DNA of 30,220 bases, taken from assembly GCA_036653595.1 (NCBI GenBank), contig JAVVTQ010000017.1, forward strand, positions 1-30,220, given 5' to 3'. This DNA comes from JAVVTQ01 sp036653595 (GTDB lineage Bacteria; Bacillota; Clostridia; Oscillospirales; Ruminococcaceae). The position numbers and the translations under genes were made by a program. Positions 15,912 to 25,111 of the stretch are shown piece after piece (positions within the stretch are counted from its first letter, which is position 1; each line of letters begins with the position of its first letter). Under the pieces are notes generated by a model. That model did no database searches and was not told the origin of the DNA. It was given only the letters and a program-made list of their open reading frames with translations.

Positions 15912-17195
15912 TTATTTGTCCCCTTTCGTGATTTTGCAGAGTATGTCCGCATCGGTGTAGTATCGGCTGCTCGTATACGTGCGCAGCTTGTTCGAGTTCG
16001 TTATGACCGGCATCTTTGCGCACTGCGGATTGTTCATATACATCAGTGGGCATATGTTTGAGACGATGACGCCCATAGCCGGAAGCTTTTTTGCCTCAGG
16101 CGTCTTGTCAAATTCCCTTTTCACTGCGGGCGAGGTGGTGAAGACAGTGGGTATAGTGACCTTTTGTCTTCCGCTCTCGGTGAGCGCCGTCTCCAGCTTC
16201 TCTGTCCAGTCCTTTAGCTGTCCTGCGGAAAGATGCGGGCAGCCGATGAAGCACAGCTTTGGCTTTGCATCGGGATCTTTCCAAATGCACGGATAGCTCG
16301 CCTTGACGCGCTCAAGCTCTGCGTCGTCGATGATGTATATTTTTGCGTCTTTTGCTATGAGCTTTTCGCCCTGCTCGACGGCTTCGGGCGTGAGCTTATC
16401 TATGTGGTAAAGCCCTACCGCGCCGTTTGAGGCAGTCGCAGCGCCGAAGTCCTTGAGATATGCCGTCGCTTCCGCGTTGAGTTTTGTGCCGATGAAATCC
16501 GTCAGACCCTTGACATATGGCACTGCATCCATGACTTTCATGCCGATTGCACTGCCCAATATCTGTGCTTCCGGTTTTTTTGTCGTTCTGACCTCTACAA
16601 TCCACGTTGCTTTTCTGCCCTCGTCGGTGAGCAGACCAAAATAAGGCACAAATCCTGCTATGCTGCCAAAAAGCTCCAGTATGCCGGAATTTCTGTTGCA
16701 GCGCGCACCCAATATGCTGTTTGCATACACAACCGCGCTGCTCTCCGCCCAGCTCAGAACATCGCCTTTTTTCGGAATGTTGCCGACCTCATTCATATAG
16801 CAGGTGCAAGTAAAGCTGTCTTCATCAATTATCCCGAGCTTTTTGAGCTGTTCTTCATAATCGTGCTGTTTTGAATACATAATTTTAAAGAAAAGATTTT
16901 GCATGAAATTTGACGGCACATTTGGGTCAAGCGGGCGCGGATCAACCGTGAATTTCTGTCCGGACAGCGCACCAGCGTCTATCAGCTGATCCATCAGCTC
17001 ATAGACGGGCTTCATGACAGACAGTCCGAAGCTGGTCACAAGGTGCCCGTACTCACCTGTTATCGGAACCATTTTCTCAGCACCAAATGTCTCTCCGTAC
17101 TTGACAAGCGTCCTCATAACCTTTGCAACAGACTCGCCTTTTTTGCCGTCGAGCAAAGCCTGCTGGTCAGCTGTGAGCTTCATTTTCACATCCAT
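15912..17195 (-). CDS. Aconitase X catalytic (large) subunit
   Basis: 427 residues, the catalytic part of aconitase X (formerly DUF521). The likely iron-sulfur and active-site cysteines stand out: Cys130 and Cys132 in SFTCTCYMNE, Cys166 in LGARCNRNSG, Cys315 and Cys319 in CFIGCPHLS, and Cys382 in ICPLMYMNNP. The enzyme should dehydrate a hydroxy acid through a 3Fe-4S or 4Fe-4S cluster. In bacteria the characterised substrate is cis-3-hydroxy-L-proline, but no proline-catabolic neighbour is visible here, so the substrate is open. GGAAGGAAG lies 5 bases before the ATG. The large and small subunits are separate genes, unlike the fused form in some bacteria. Confidence 0.9.
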   Translation of the reverse strand: MDVKMKLTADQQALLDGKKGESVAKVMRTLVKYGETFGAEKMVPITGEYGHLVTSFGLSVMKPVYELMDQLIDAGALSGQKFTVDPRPLDPNVPSNFMQNLFFKIMYSKQHDYEEQLKKLGIIDEDSFTCTCYMNEVGNIPKKGDVLSWAESSAVVYANSILGARCNRNSGILELFGSIAGFVPYFGLLTDEGRKATWIVEVRTTKKPEAQILGSAIGMKVMDAVPYVKGLTDFIGTKLNAEATAYLKDFGAATASNGAVGLYHIDKLTPEAVEQGEKLIAKDAKIYIIDDAELERVKASYPCIWKDPDAKPKLCFIGCPHLSAGQLKDWTEKLETALTESGRQKVTIPTVFTTSPAVKREFDKTPEAKKLPAMGVIVSNICPLMYMNNPQCAKMPVITNSNKLRTYTSSRYYTDADILCKITKGDK

Positions 17196-17333
17196 AAAAT
17201 CTTCCTTCCAAAAATATAATATTATTTTTCACATTAATGCCGCTGTACATTTCCCTTTGCCGGCGCACGAGCTGTTGAAATTGAATAGTATTTGTGAATA
17301 TAAAAAGATAATTTTGGCAACTATCTTGTTATT

Positions 17334-17362
17334 ATTGTATCACTTTGATATATATGTGTCAA
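17334..17362 (-). promoter_or_regulatory. Promoter of the aconitase X operon
   Basis: TTGACA (17362-17357), 17-base spacer, TACAAT (17339-17334) on the minus strand. It fires away from the MarR promoter about 60 bases to the right. Confidence 0.7.
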
Positions 17363-17420
17363 TTTGGCGGTTTGTCTTCGGCGTCGGCTTGTCGGCAGAA
17401 ATAGTGTGAATTTGTTCCGC

Positions 17421-17448
17421 TTGACATCTTGTCATAATCGCATATAAT
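17421..17448 (+). promoter_or_regulatory. Promoter of the marR-ABC exporter operon
   Basis: A perfect TTGACA (17421-17426), 16-base spacer and a perfect TATAAT (17443-17448). Confidence 0.75.
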
Positions 17449-17467
17449 AAATGCTATTGCGCTTGAC

Positions 17468-17483
17468 TGTTATGCGGCTAACA
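17468..17483 (+). promoter_or_regulatory. Candidate MarR operator
   Basis: Inverted repeat TGTTA-6-TAACA, 16 bp overall, placed about 14-29 bases after the predicted transcription start. The size and position suit autorepression by the MarR protein encoded next. Confidence 0.4.
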
Positions 17484-17571
17484 ATAAAATTTGTGCGCTG
17501 CTTTTGCACGACACTCGCGCCGTCGGCGTGAGCTTTTGCTCCGCCGCCAACCACTTATCGGAGGTGAATCC

Positions 17572-18069
17572 ATGCAAACAACCCTTGCGGAAATAGGAAT
17601 GAAGCTGGACAGGCTTTTTCTTTTTCGACGCATAGAGGTCAACCGTTCTGCCTGTGATACGGGTCTGTTTCTGGGGCAGCTGCCGCTGTTAAAGTACATC
17701 ATGACACACCCAAAATGCACACAGAAGCAGCTCGCCGACAAGCTGGGTCTTTCGGCAGCCTCAATAGCGCTGTCCACAAAGAGGCTGCAAAGCGCCGGCA
17801 TGATAATAAAAGAGGTCAATTCGCAAAATTTGCGCGAGAACATGCTGTCCGCAACCCCGCTCGGCGAAAAAAACATCGTGCTTTTCAGAAACGTCATTGA
17901 CGACTGCGACAAAAAAATGTTCGCCGGGTTTTCAAGTGACGAGCTCGATATGCTGCTGTCATTTTTCGACAGACTTTTGTGCAACATGGCCGGTGTCGAC
18001 ACCCTGCCGGATCCAAAGGACATGTTGGCGCTCCGCGAAACCTTTCTAAAAAATAATGGAAAGCTGTGA
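17572..18069 (+). CDS. MarR-family transcriptional regulator
   Basis: 165 residues. A winged helix is clear: CTQKQLADKLGLSAASIALSTKRLQSAGMI is the helix-turn-helix with recognition helix, and LRENMLSATPLGE is the wing and start of the next helix. The ATG at 17572 has GGAGG 7 bases upstream; an upstream in-frame ATG at 17491 gives an implausible Arg-rich extension. MarR regulators usually repress a neighbouring exporter and let go when bound by the exporter substrate. The ABC pair 9 bp downstream is the obvious target. Confidence 0.9.
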   Translation: MQTTLAEIGMKLDRLFLFRRIEVNRSACDTGLFLGQLPLLKYIMTHPKCTQKQLADKLGLSAASIALSTKRLQSAGMIIKEVNSQNLRENMLSATPLGEKNIVLFRNVIDDCDKKMFAGFSSDELDMLLSFFDRLLCNMAGVDTLPDPKDMLALRETFLKNNGKL

Positions 18070-18078
18070 AGAAAAAAT

Positions 18079-19806
18079 ATGATTAAAAAGCTGGTGCCGT
18101 ATGTACACGGTTATTGGAGAGAGACGATTCTCTCCCCTGTCCTCATTATATTTGAGGTGGCCATTGAAGTTTATATACCGTTTCTCATGTCAAAAATCAT
18201 CGATATCGGCATTGCAAACGCCGACATTCCCTACATTTTGAAAACCGGCGGTCTGATGCTTGTTCTCGCCTTTTTTTCGCTCATTGTAGGCGCGCTTTCC
18301 GCGCGCTATGCCGCCATTGCAAGCGCGGGCTTTGCAAAAAATGTGCGCAAAGCGGTCTTTGATAAGGTTCAGGACTTTTCTTTTGCCAATGTGGACAAGT
18401 TCTCAACCGCCTCGCTTGTCACGCGCTTGACCACGGATATCACCAACACACAAAACTCGTTTATGATGATGATTCGCATTATGGTTCGCGCTCCCATTAT
18501 GCTGGTTTCAGCCACCGTGATGGCGGTCAGCATCAACGCGTCACTCTCCACTGTTTACCTGTTTGCTATTCCCGTCCTTGCGCTTGGGATAATTCTGCTC
18601 GCCTCGCGCGCATTTCCGCTCTTCAACAAAATGCTGATGCGCTTTGACGGGCTCAACGCGATAGTTCAGGAAAACCTCATCGCCATACGCGTTGTAAAGG
18701 CCTTTGTCAGGAAGGACTACGAGGACGAAAAATTCAAGGAAGCCGCAGAATTTGTCCGCGACTCTCAAACCAAAGCCGAGGCCACCTTGGTCTTCGGTAT
18801 GCCGATGATGCAGCTCATCATGTATACCTGTATGATAGCGGTCAGCTGGCTCGGCGGAAAATACATCATCGGCGGCACAATGATGACAGGTGCATTTTTC
18901 AGCTTTGTCAGCTATAATACGCAGATTTTGATGTCGCTTATGATGGTTTCCGCAGCATTTGTTATGACCGTGATGTCGCGCTCTTCAATAAAGCGCATTG
19001 TTGAGGTTCTCGATGAAACCCTTGACATAAGAGACAACGAGGACGCGCTTGACCTAGTCGTTGAGGACGGCTCGATTGAATTCGACAATGTCTCTTTCAG
19101 CTACTCTAAACAGCACGACAATCTGACGCTTTCGGACGTGAATCTCTCGATAAAATCCGGCGAAACCATAGGTATAATCGGAGGCACCGGTTCTGCCAAA
19201 ACAACGCTTGTTCAGTTGATTCCGCGCCTTTACGACGTGACCTCAGGCAGCGTGCGCGTCGGCGGCCACGACGTCCGCGACTACAAGGTTGCGACCCTGC
19301 GTGAGAGTGTCGCAATGGTGCTTCAAAAGAATGTGCTTTTCTCAGGCACAATTGCCGACAACCTGCGCTGGGGCGATGAACACGCCGACGACGAGGAAAT
19401 AGCAGCTATGTGTGAAATTGCCCAGGCCGACAGCTTTGTCAGCTCTTTTCCTGACGGCTATGAGACCGATCTCGGCCAAGGCGGGGTGAATGTTTCCGGC
19501 GGTCAGAAGCAGCGCCTGTGCATAGCGAGAGCTCTTCTCAAAAAGCCAAAAATAATCATACTCGATGACAGCACAAGCGCCGTGGACACCGCAACCGACA
19601 GCAAAATCCGCAGCGGGCTCAAGGACGGGCTGCACAAGACAACCACTATAATCATTTCCCAGCGCGTCGCCTCTGTCATGGATGCCGACAGAATAATCGT
19701 TCTTGACGAGGGAAAAATCAACGCTTTCGGCATGCACGAGGAACTCCTTGCGGGAAATGAGATTTACCGCGAGGTATATGAATCTCAGCAGAAAGGGGTT
19801 AACTGA
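18079..19806 (+). CDS. Heterodimeric ABC exporter, subunit with degenerate catalytic site
   Basis: 575 residues: six-helix exporter domain (about 1-300) and nucleotide-binding domain (about 330-575). Walker A is GGTGSAKT (368-375), with Ala in place of the usual Gly. The signature VSGGQ (472-476) is intact. The catalytic Glu after Walker B is Asp (LDD, 497) and the H-loop His is Gln (SQRVAS, 528). These changes mark the degenerate ATP site of heterodimeric exporters such as TM287/288 and BmrCD. The partner is encoded next. Likely substrates are drugs or lipids; that cannot be read from sequence. Confidence 0.9.
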   Translation: MIKKLVPYVHGYWRETILSPVLIIFEVAIEVYIPFLMSKIIDIGIANADIPYILKTGGLMLVLAFFSLIVGALSARYAAIASAGFAKNVRKAVFDKVQDFSFANVDKFSTASLVTRLTTDITNTQNSFMMMIRIMVRAPIMLVSATVMAVSINASLSTVYLFAIPVLALGIILLASRAFPLFNKMLMRFDGLNAIVQENLIAIRVVKAFVRKDYEDEKFKEAAEFVRDSQTKAEATLVFGMPMMQLIMYTCMIAVSWLGGKYIIGGTMMTGAFFSFVSYNTQILMSLMMVSAAFVMTVMSRSSIKRIVEVLDETLDIRDNEDALDLVVEDGSIEFDNVSFSYSKQHDNLTLSDVNLSIKSGETIGIIGGTGSAKTTLVQLIPRLYDVTSGSVRVGGHDVRDYKVATLRESVAMVLQKNVLFSGTIADNLRWGDEHADDEEIAAMCEIAQADSFVSSFPDGYETDLGQGGVNVSGGQKQRLCIARALLKKPKIIILDDSTSAVDTATDSKIRSGLKDGLHKTTTIIISQRVASVMDADRIIVLDEGKINAFGMHEELLAGNEIYREVYESQQKGVN

Positions 19807-19807
19807 T

Positions 19808-21706
19808 ATGGCAAAAGGAATGCATGGGTCGAGATCCAACGGATCTTTTGAAAAGCCCAAAAACCCCAAACAGACCATAAAGCGCGTCCTGACATATGTG
19901 GCAAAGTACAAGCTAACACTCGTTATCGTATTTATAGCCCTGCTCGTGAGCACGCTTGCGACAGTCGCCAGCAGCTATTTTTTGAAACCGCTCATAAATG
20001 ACTGCATAGTCCCTCTCATCGGTCAGCAAAACCCGGACATGACAAAATTCATCGGCATTCTGGGGCTGATGGCTATCATTTACCTGGTGGGCGTTTCGTG
20101 CTCTTATCTCTACAGCCGACTCCTCATCAACGTGTCCACCGGCGTCATGTGCGAGATTCGCAAGGACATGTTCACTCATATGCAAAAGCTCCCGATAAAA
20201 TACTTCGACACCCACACACACGGAGAGACAATGAGCCGCTACACGAACGATACGGACGCGATGCGCGACCTTATCTCGCAGAGCCTCACAAACCTCATCT
20301 CCTCGGGAATAACCGTCATAAGCGTTTTTGTGCTCATGCTTGTGCTCAGCTGGCAGCTGACAATCATTGTAGTCGCCATGCTCGCCGTGATGCTGCTGGT
20401 GGTCAAGAATATCGGCGGCAAGAGCGCGCACTACTTCATTCGGCAGCAGCGCGCCATGGGTGCCGTCAACGGATATGTAGAGGAAATGATAGAGGGGCAA
20501 AAGGTTGTCAAGGTCTTCTGTCATGAGCCGCAGGTAAAGGACGAGTTTGGCAAGCTCAACGAGGAGCTGTGCTCGGCGGCGACGAGCGCGCACACCTTTG
20601 CAAACATTCTTATGCCAATTATGGGCAACCTCTCCTATATTCAGTATGCGCTGACAGCCGCCGCAGGAGGTATGCTCGCCGTCGCGGGAATTCTGGACAT
20701 AGGCACCATCGGCGCATATCTTCAATATTCGCGCTCTTTCAGTCAGCCAATAACCCGCATTTCGCAGCAGATGAACGCGCTTTTTGCGGCACTTGCAGGC
20801 GCAGAGCGCATCTTCGCGCTCATTGACGAGGACATCGAAAAGGACAGCGGCACCACAACTCTTGTCAACGCGCGCCGCAGCGGTGACGGCAGCCTTGTTG
20901 AAGCCGACGAACGCACAGGGCTTTGGGCTTGGAAATCCGTCTTTGCCGACAATGTCGTGACGCTCACAGAGCTGCGCGGAGATGTTCGTTTCAATGATGT
21001 GACCTTCAGCTATGACGGCAAAAAAAATGTGCTCAACGATATCTCTCTCTACGCAAAGCCGGGCCAGAAAATAGCCTTTGTCGGCTCAACGGGCGCGGGA
21101 AAGACGACGATAACAAACCTCATAAACAGATTCTATGATGTGGACGAGGGCGAGATAACATATGACGGCATCAACGTCAGGAATATAAACAAAGAGGATC
21201 TGCGCCGCTCTCTTGCGATGGTTTTGCAAGACACGCATCTGTTTACCGGCTCGGTTCTCGAAAACATCCGATACGGAAAGCTCGACGCGACAGACGAGGA
21301 CTGCATCAAGGCGGCAAAGCTCGCAAATGCCCATTTCTTCATCTCTCACCTGCCCGACGGCTACAACACAAATCTCACTGCGGACGGCGCAAATCTCTCG
21401 CAGGGGCAGCGCCAGCTCATAGCAATTGCGCGTGCTGCGGTAGCGGACCCGCCTGTTTTGATTCTCGACGAGGCCACAAGCTCAATTGATACGCGCACAG
21501 AGGCCCACATCGAAAAGGGTATGGACACGCTTATGAAGGACAGAACCGTTTTTGTAATCGCGCACAGACTGTCCACCGTGCGCAACTCAAACGCGATTAT
21601 GGTGCTCGAAAACGGCGAAATAATCGAGCGCGGAAATCACGAAGACCTCCTCGCGCAGCAGGGCAAGTATTACCAGCTCTATACGGGAATGTTCGAGCTG
21701 TCCTGA
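19808..21706 (+). CDS. Heterodimeric ABC exporter, subunit with consensus catalytic residues
   Basis: 632 residues from the ATG at 19808 (AAAGGGG about 10 bases upstream, 1 bp after the partner gene); a longer in-frame reading inside the partner gene is rejected. The exporter domain is followed by a linker insertion of about 45 residues (345-392) before the nucleotide-binding domain. Walker A GSTGAGKT (426-433), catalytic Glu555 in LILDEA and H-loop His586 in IAHRLST are all canonical, while the signature is LSQGQ (530-534) rather than LSGGQ. The weak signature here would pair with the weak Walker B of the partner, leaving one active site per dimer. Confidence 0.9.
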   Translation: MAKGMHGSRSNGSFEKPKNPKQTIKRVLTYVAKYKLTLVIVFIALLVSTLATVASSYFLKPLINDCIVPLIGQQNPDMTKFIGILGLMAIIYLVGVSCSYLYSRLLINVSTGVMCEIRKDMFTHMQKLPIKYFDTHTHGETMSRYTNDTDAMRDLISQSLTNLISSGITVISVFVLMLVLSWQLTIIVVAMLAVMLLVVKNIGGKSAHYFIRQQRAMGAVNGYVEEMIEGQKVVKVFCHEPQVKDEFGKLNEELCSAATSAHTFANILMPIMGNLSYIQYALTAAAGGMLAVAGILDIGTIGAYLQYSRSFSQPITRISQQMNALFAALAGAERIFALIDEDIEKDSGTTTLVNARRSGDGSLVEADERTGLWAWKSVFADNVVTLTELRGDVRFNDVTFSYDGKKNVLNDISLYAKPGQKIAFVGSTGAGKTTITNLINRFYDVDEGEITYDGINVRNINKEDLRRSLAMVLQDTHLFTGSVLENIRYGKLDATDEDCIKAAKLANAHFFISHLPDGYNTNLTADGANLSQGQRQLIAIARAAVADPPVLILDEATSSIDTRTEAHIEKGMDTLMKDRTVFVIAHRLSTVRNSNAIMVLENGEIIERGNHEDLLAQQGKYYQLYTGMFELS

Positions 21707-21793
21707 TTGGACTCGAGAGCGGCATAATCGCTTTGCCCCTTAAAAAAACGCGCTTTGTCACTCATGCAACATTTTTGTTTTTCGATTATTGTG

Positions 21794-21829
21794 CCGAGCT
21801 GCCGACAACATCGGCAGCTCGGTTTTTTT
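21794..21829 (+). terminator. Terminator of the marR-ABC exporter operon
   Basis: CCGAGCTGCCGA pairs perfectly with TCGGCAGCTCGG, loop CAACA, followed by seven T residues. Confidence 0.9.
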
Positions 21830-22004
21830 GTAATGGCGTCAGAAATAGCCTTACTTGCCGGTTTTGATTTTGCATATAACTGATTTTTATGCATCGCCAA
21901 TATCGGTTTTTTAGAGCCACTTGTTGAAAACAAAGCCATTGTGATGAAATAGTTGTCAAAATATTTTCTTAATTTTATGAAAATAATAGAAAAATGACAA
22001 TCAA

Positions 22005-22035
22005 TTGACAAATGCGCCTGTCATTGTGATACAAT
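22005..22035 (+). promoter_or_regulatory. Probable promoter of purB-purA
   Basis: TTGACA (22005-22010) and TACAAT (22030-22035), with a spacer of 19 bases, longer than ideal. The stretch 21830-22004 before it is AT-rich and holds nothing else I can support. Confidence 0.5.
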
Positions 22036-22069
22036 TAATCGTAATTATGTTTTTCGGAGGTGTTTTGCA

Positions 22070-23497
22070 TTGAGTGATGAATACTGCTCTCCTTTTTCCG
22101 GGCGCTACTCGAGCAAGGAGATGAAATATCTGTTTTCCGAGCAGTTCAAGTTTTCCACCTTTCGAAAACTTTGGGTAGCGCTGGCAGAGGCTGAACAGGA
22201 GCTGGGTCTTTCGATTTCCGACGAGCAGATAGACGAGATGAAGAGCTATGTAAACGACATAAATTTCAGCGTTGCGCAAGCGCGCGAGCGCGAGATACGC
22301 CACGATGTCATGTCGCATGTCTACGCCTACGGAGTCCAGTGTCCGAAAGCAAAACCGATAATTCACCTGGGTGCAACCTCCTGCTATGTCGGAGACAACA
22401 CCGATATAATAATAATCAAATCGGCGCTTGACCTGGTGGAAAAGCGCCTTTGCTCTGTGATTTACTCGCTCGCTCGCTTCGCACAGGAATATAAGGATAT
22501 GCCGACGCTCGGCTACACACATTTTCAGCCTGCGCAGCCTACGACCGTCGGAAAGCGCGCGTGTCTTTGGATAAACGACTTCATGTCGGATCTCGCAGAT
22601 CTTCGCTTCGTCCGCGGCACCGTTTTGCCGCTCGGCTGCCGAGGCACCACAGGAACCTCCGCGAGTTTTCTCGAGCTGTTTGACGGCGATACAGACAAGC
22701 CGTTTGCACTCGATACAATCGTAGCGAACAAGATGGGCTTTGCGAAAAGCGTCGATGTTTCCGGGCAGACATACTCGCGCAAGCTCGACAGCCGCGTGGT
22801 GAATGTGCTTGCGGGAATCGCGCAGTCAGCCACAAAGTTTGCCACCGATATGCGGCTCTTGCAGCATTTAAAAGAGCTAGAAGAGCCTTTTGAGAAAAAT
22901 CAGGTCGGCTCATCCGCCATGCCCTATAAGCGAAATCCCATGCGCTGTGAGCGTATATGCTCGCTTGCGAGATATATAATAGCCGACAGTCTAAACCCCG
23001 CGATGACTGCCTGCAGCCAGTGGTTTGAGCGCACATTGGACGACAGCGCCAACAGGCGGCTCAGTCTGTCTGAGGGGTTTCTCGCCGCAGATGCAGTGCT
23101 CATGCTATGTGAAAACGTGTCAAAGGGAATTGTTGTCTATCCGCACGTAATTGCTGCAAATCTAGCCGCGGAGCTTCCCTTTATGGCCACCGAAACAATA
23201 TTGATGGATGCCGTCAAGCGCGGACTTGACCGCCAAGACATTCACGAGCGGCTCAGAACTCATTCCCTTGCTGCCGCCGACCGCGTCAAGCGCGAGGGTC
23301 TTGATAACGATCTGCTCTCAAGAATAGCCGCAGATCCCGCTTTCAAGCTCGACAAGCCATATCTTGAATCTCTGCTTTGCCCCGACAGGTTTACAGGCGT
23401 CGCGGCAATTCAGACCGAGAAATATATTTGTGAAACGGTGTTGCCCGCAGTTGACTGCGAGTGCACAAAATCAGATGAAACGGAGATAAATTTATGA
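22070..23497 (+). CDS. purB: Adenylosuccinate lyase
   Basis: 475 residues. The family signature SSAMPYKRNPMRCERI is present, as are HLGATSCYVGDNTD and GYTHFQPAQPTTVGKRA, which carry active-site histidines and serine/threonine contacts. The enzyme cleaves SAICAR to AICAR and adenylosuccinate to AMP, with fumarate released in both. The start is TTG at 22070, supported by CGGAGG ending 9 bases upstream; there is no usable ATG until well inside the conserved N-terminus. The stop overlaps the purA start as ATGA. Confidence 0.93.
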   Translation: MSDEYCSPFSGRYSSKEMKYLFSEQFKFSTFRKLWVALAEAEQELGLSISDEQIDEMKSYVNDINFSVAQAREREIRHDVMSHVYAYGVQCPKAKPIIHLGATSCYVGDNTDIIIIKSALDLVEKRLCSVIYSLARFAQEYKDMPTLGYTHFQPAQPTTVGKRACLWINDFMSDLADLRFVRGTVLPLGCRGTTGTSASFLELFDGDTDKPFALDTIVANKMGFAKSVDVSGQTYSRKLDSRVVNVLAGIAQSATKFATDMRLLQHLKELEEPFEKNQVGSSAMPYKRNPMRCERICSLARYIIADSLNPAMTACSQWFERTLDDSANRRLSLSEGFLAADAVLMLCENVSKGIVVYPHVIAANLAAELPFMATETILMDAVKRGLDRQDIHERLRTHSLAAADRVKREGLDNDLLSRIAADPAFKLDKPYLESLLCPDRFTGVAAIQTEKYICETVLPAVDCECTKSDETEINL

Positions 23498-24771
23498 TCA
23501 AAGCAATTGTTGGGGCAAACTGGGGCGACGAGGGCAAGGGCAAAATAACCGACGCGCTCGCCGAACAGGCAGATATCGTCATCCGCTTCCAGGGCGGCGC
23601 AAACGCCGGGCACACTATTATAAATGAGTATGGAAAGTTTGCACTACACCAGCTTCCCTCAGGTGTATTTCACAAGCACATCGTCAATATAATCGGCAAC
23701 GGCGTGGCTTTTTCGGTGGAGAATTTTATAACCGAGCTGGAGGGCATCATATCAAAGGGCGTTCCCGAGCCGATTATCATGATTTCGGACAGGACGCAGC
23801 TCGTCATGCCCTACCACAAGCTTCTCGACACTTATGAGGAGGAGCGGCTCGCAGGAAAGAGCTTTGGCTCCACGCGGTCCGGAATCGCGCCCTTTTATTC
23901 CGACAAATACGCCAAAATCGGCTTTCAGCTAAATGAAATATTTGCTGACGACGACTATATCTTAGAAAAGGCCGAGCGCGTCTGCGCCATAAAAAATGTT
24001 CTTCTCGAGCATCTTTACCACAAGCCCGCTCTCGTGCCCTCTGAGATTTTCGACACCCTAAAGGGCTACAGAAAGGCGCTTGAGCCTTTTGTCACAGACA
24101 CCTTTGCATATCTCTATGATGCCAACAATTTGGGCAAGCGAATCCTTCTCGAGGGCCAGCTCGGCGCGCTGAAGGATATAGATTTCGGAATCTACCCCAT
24201 GGTCACCTCCTCCAACACAATCGCCGCCTACGGGGCTGTCGGCGCAGGTCTTCCCTCCGGCGACATAACCGAGGTCATCGCTGTGGTAAAAGCATATTCC
24301 AGCGCCGTCGGTGCAGGGGAGTTTGTCAGCGAGATTTTCGGCGATGAGGCCGACGAAATGCGCAACCGCGGCGGTGACGGCGGAGAGTACGGCGCCACAA
24401 CAGGCAGACCGCGCCGCATGGGCTGGCTCGACCTTGTCGCAAGCCGCTATGGCGTGCGTGTCCAGTCTGCCACGCAAGTCGCGTTCACGGTTCTCGACGC
24501 CCTGTCTTATCTGGACGAGATACCCGTGTGCGTCGGGTATGAAATTGACGGAACCGTCACAAAGCATTTTCCCAACACGGTCAAGCTCAAAGCTGCAAAG
24601 CCCGTGCTCAAGGTCATGAAAGGCTGGAAAACGGATATTCGCGGCATAACCAATTATGAGGATCTTCCGCAGGAATGCCGTGATTACGTCGAATTTGCAG
24701 AGCAGTTTATCGGCGTTCCGTTTAAAATAATCAGCAACGGTCCAAAACGCGAAAACATGATTTACAGATAA
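23494..24771 (+). CDS. purA: Adenylosuccinate synthetase
   Basis: 425 residues, normal length. GANWGDEGKGK (7-17) is the GTP/IMP-binding loop with the catalytic Asp12. GGANAGHT (about 35-42) carries the catalytic His. FGSTRSGIAPFYSDK and GATTGRPRRMGWLDL are the other conserved blocks. It joins IMP and aspartate using GTP, giving the substrate of PurB, so this two-gene operon runs the two steps from IMP to AMP. Translation is coupled to purB through a 4-bp overlap; CGGAG lies within the end of purB. Confidence 0.94.
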   Translation: MIKAIVGANWGDEGKGKITDALAEQADIVIRFQGGANAGHTIINEYGKFALHQLPSGVFHKHIVNIIGNGVAFSVENFITELEGIISKGVPEPIIMISDRTQLVMPYHKLLDTYEEERLAGKSFGSTRSGIAPFYSDKYAKIGFQLNEIFADDDYILEKAERVCAIKNVLLEHLYHKPALVPSEIFDTLKGYRKALEPFVTDTFAYLYDANNLGKRILLEGQLGALKDIDFGIYPMVTSSNTIAAYGAVGAGLPSGDITEVIAVVKAYSSAVGAGEFVSEIFGDEADEMRNRGGDGGEYGATTGRPRRMGWLDLVASRYGVRVQSATQVAFTVLDALSYLDEIPVCVGYEIDGTVTKHFPNTVKLKAAKPVLKVMKGWKTDIRGITNYEDLPQECRDYVEFAEQFIGVPFKIISNGPKRENMIYR

Positions 24772-24829
24772 CTCTCGCTTCTGCATTTACTTTTTGTTTT
24801 TTCTGCTTTCTTTGATTTTTTTCAATTAT

Positions 24830-24862
24830 GGGCTGCATCTGTAAACCGGATGCAGCCCTTTT
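24830..24862 (+). terminator. Terminator of purB-purA
   Basis: GGGCTGCATC pairs with GATGCAGCCC and is followed by TTTT. Confidence 0.85.
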
Positions 24863-25111
24863 AATATCAGCGGCGCGTGAAAATAGCAATCGGTTTTGAC
24901 GCTTGCTTATATGTTTTCTCATATCCGGCCTACAGACGCAGTTTGAAGCGGCGAACCCATAGCATGAGCGAAGTGATGCTTTTTCTTTTTTTGTGGAATT
25001 GTGTCAAAATCAAGTATAAATATAAATTTAATTAATAAATGTCTTTATCTCTTTGTATTTTTTTGTTATTATAATAGAACATATCTTAAAGCAAACTAAT
25101 GGGAGAGAATA
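24863..25111. other. Intergenic region upstream of the decarboxylase genes
   Basis: About 250 bases, very AT-rich in the second half. No gene is supported on either strand. A TATAAT about 40 bases before the next start is a likely -10, but no matching -35 was found. An AGCAT/ATGCT mini-hairpin followed by T runs (about 24962-24993) could be a weak terminator. Confidence 0.4.

Noticed and set aside
21679..22011. Minus-strand frame of 110 codons over the exporter terminator and the purB promoter
   Set aside because: It runs antisense through a terminator, has no ribosome binding site and has no protein-like conservation signal.
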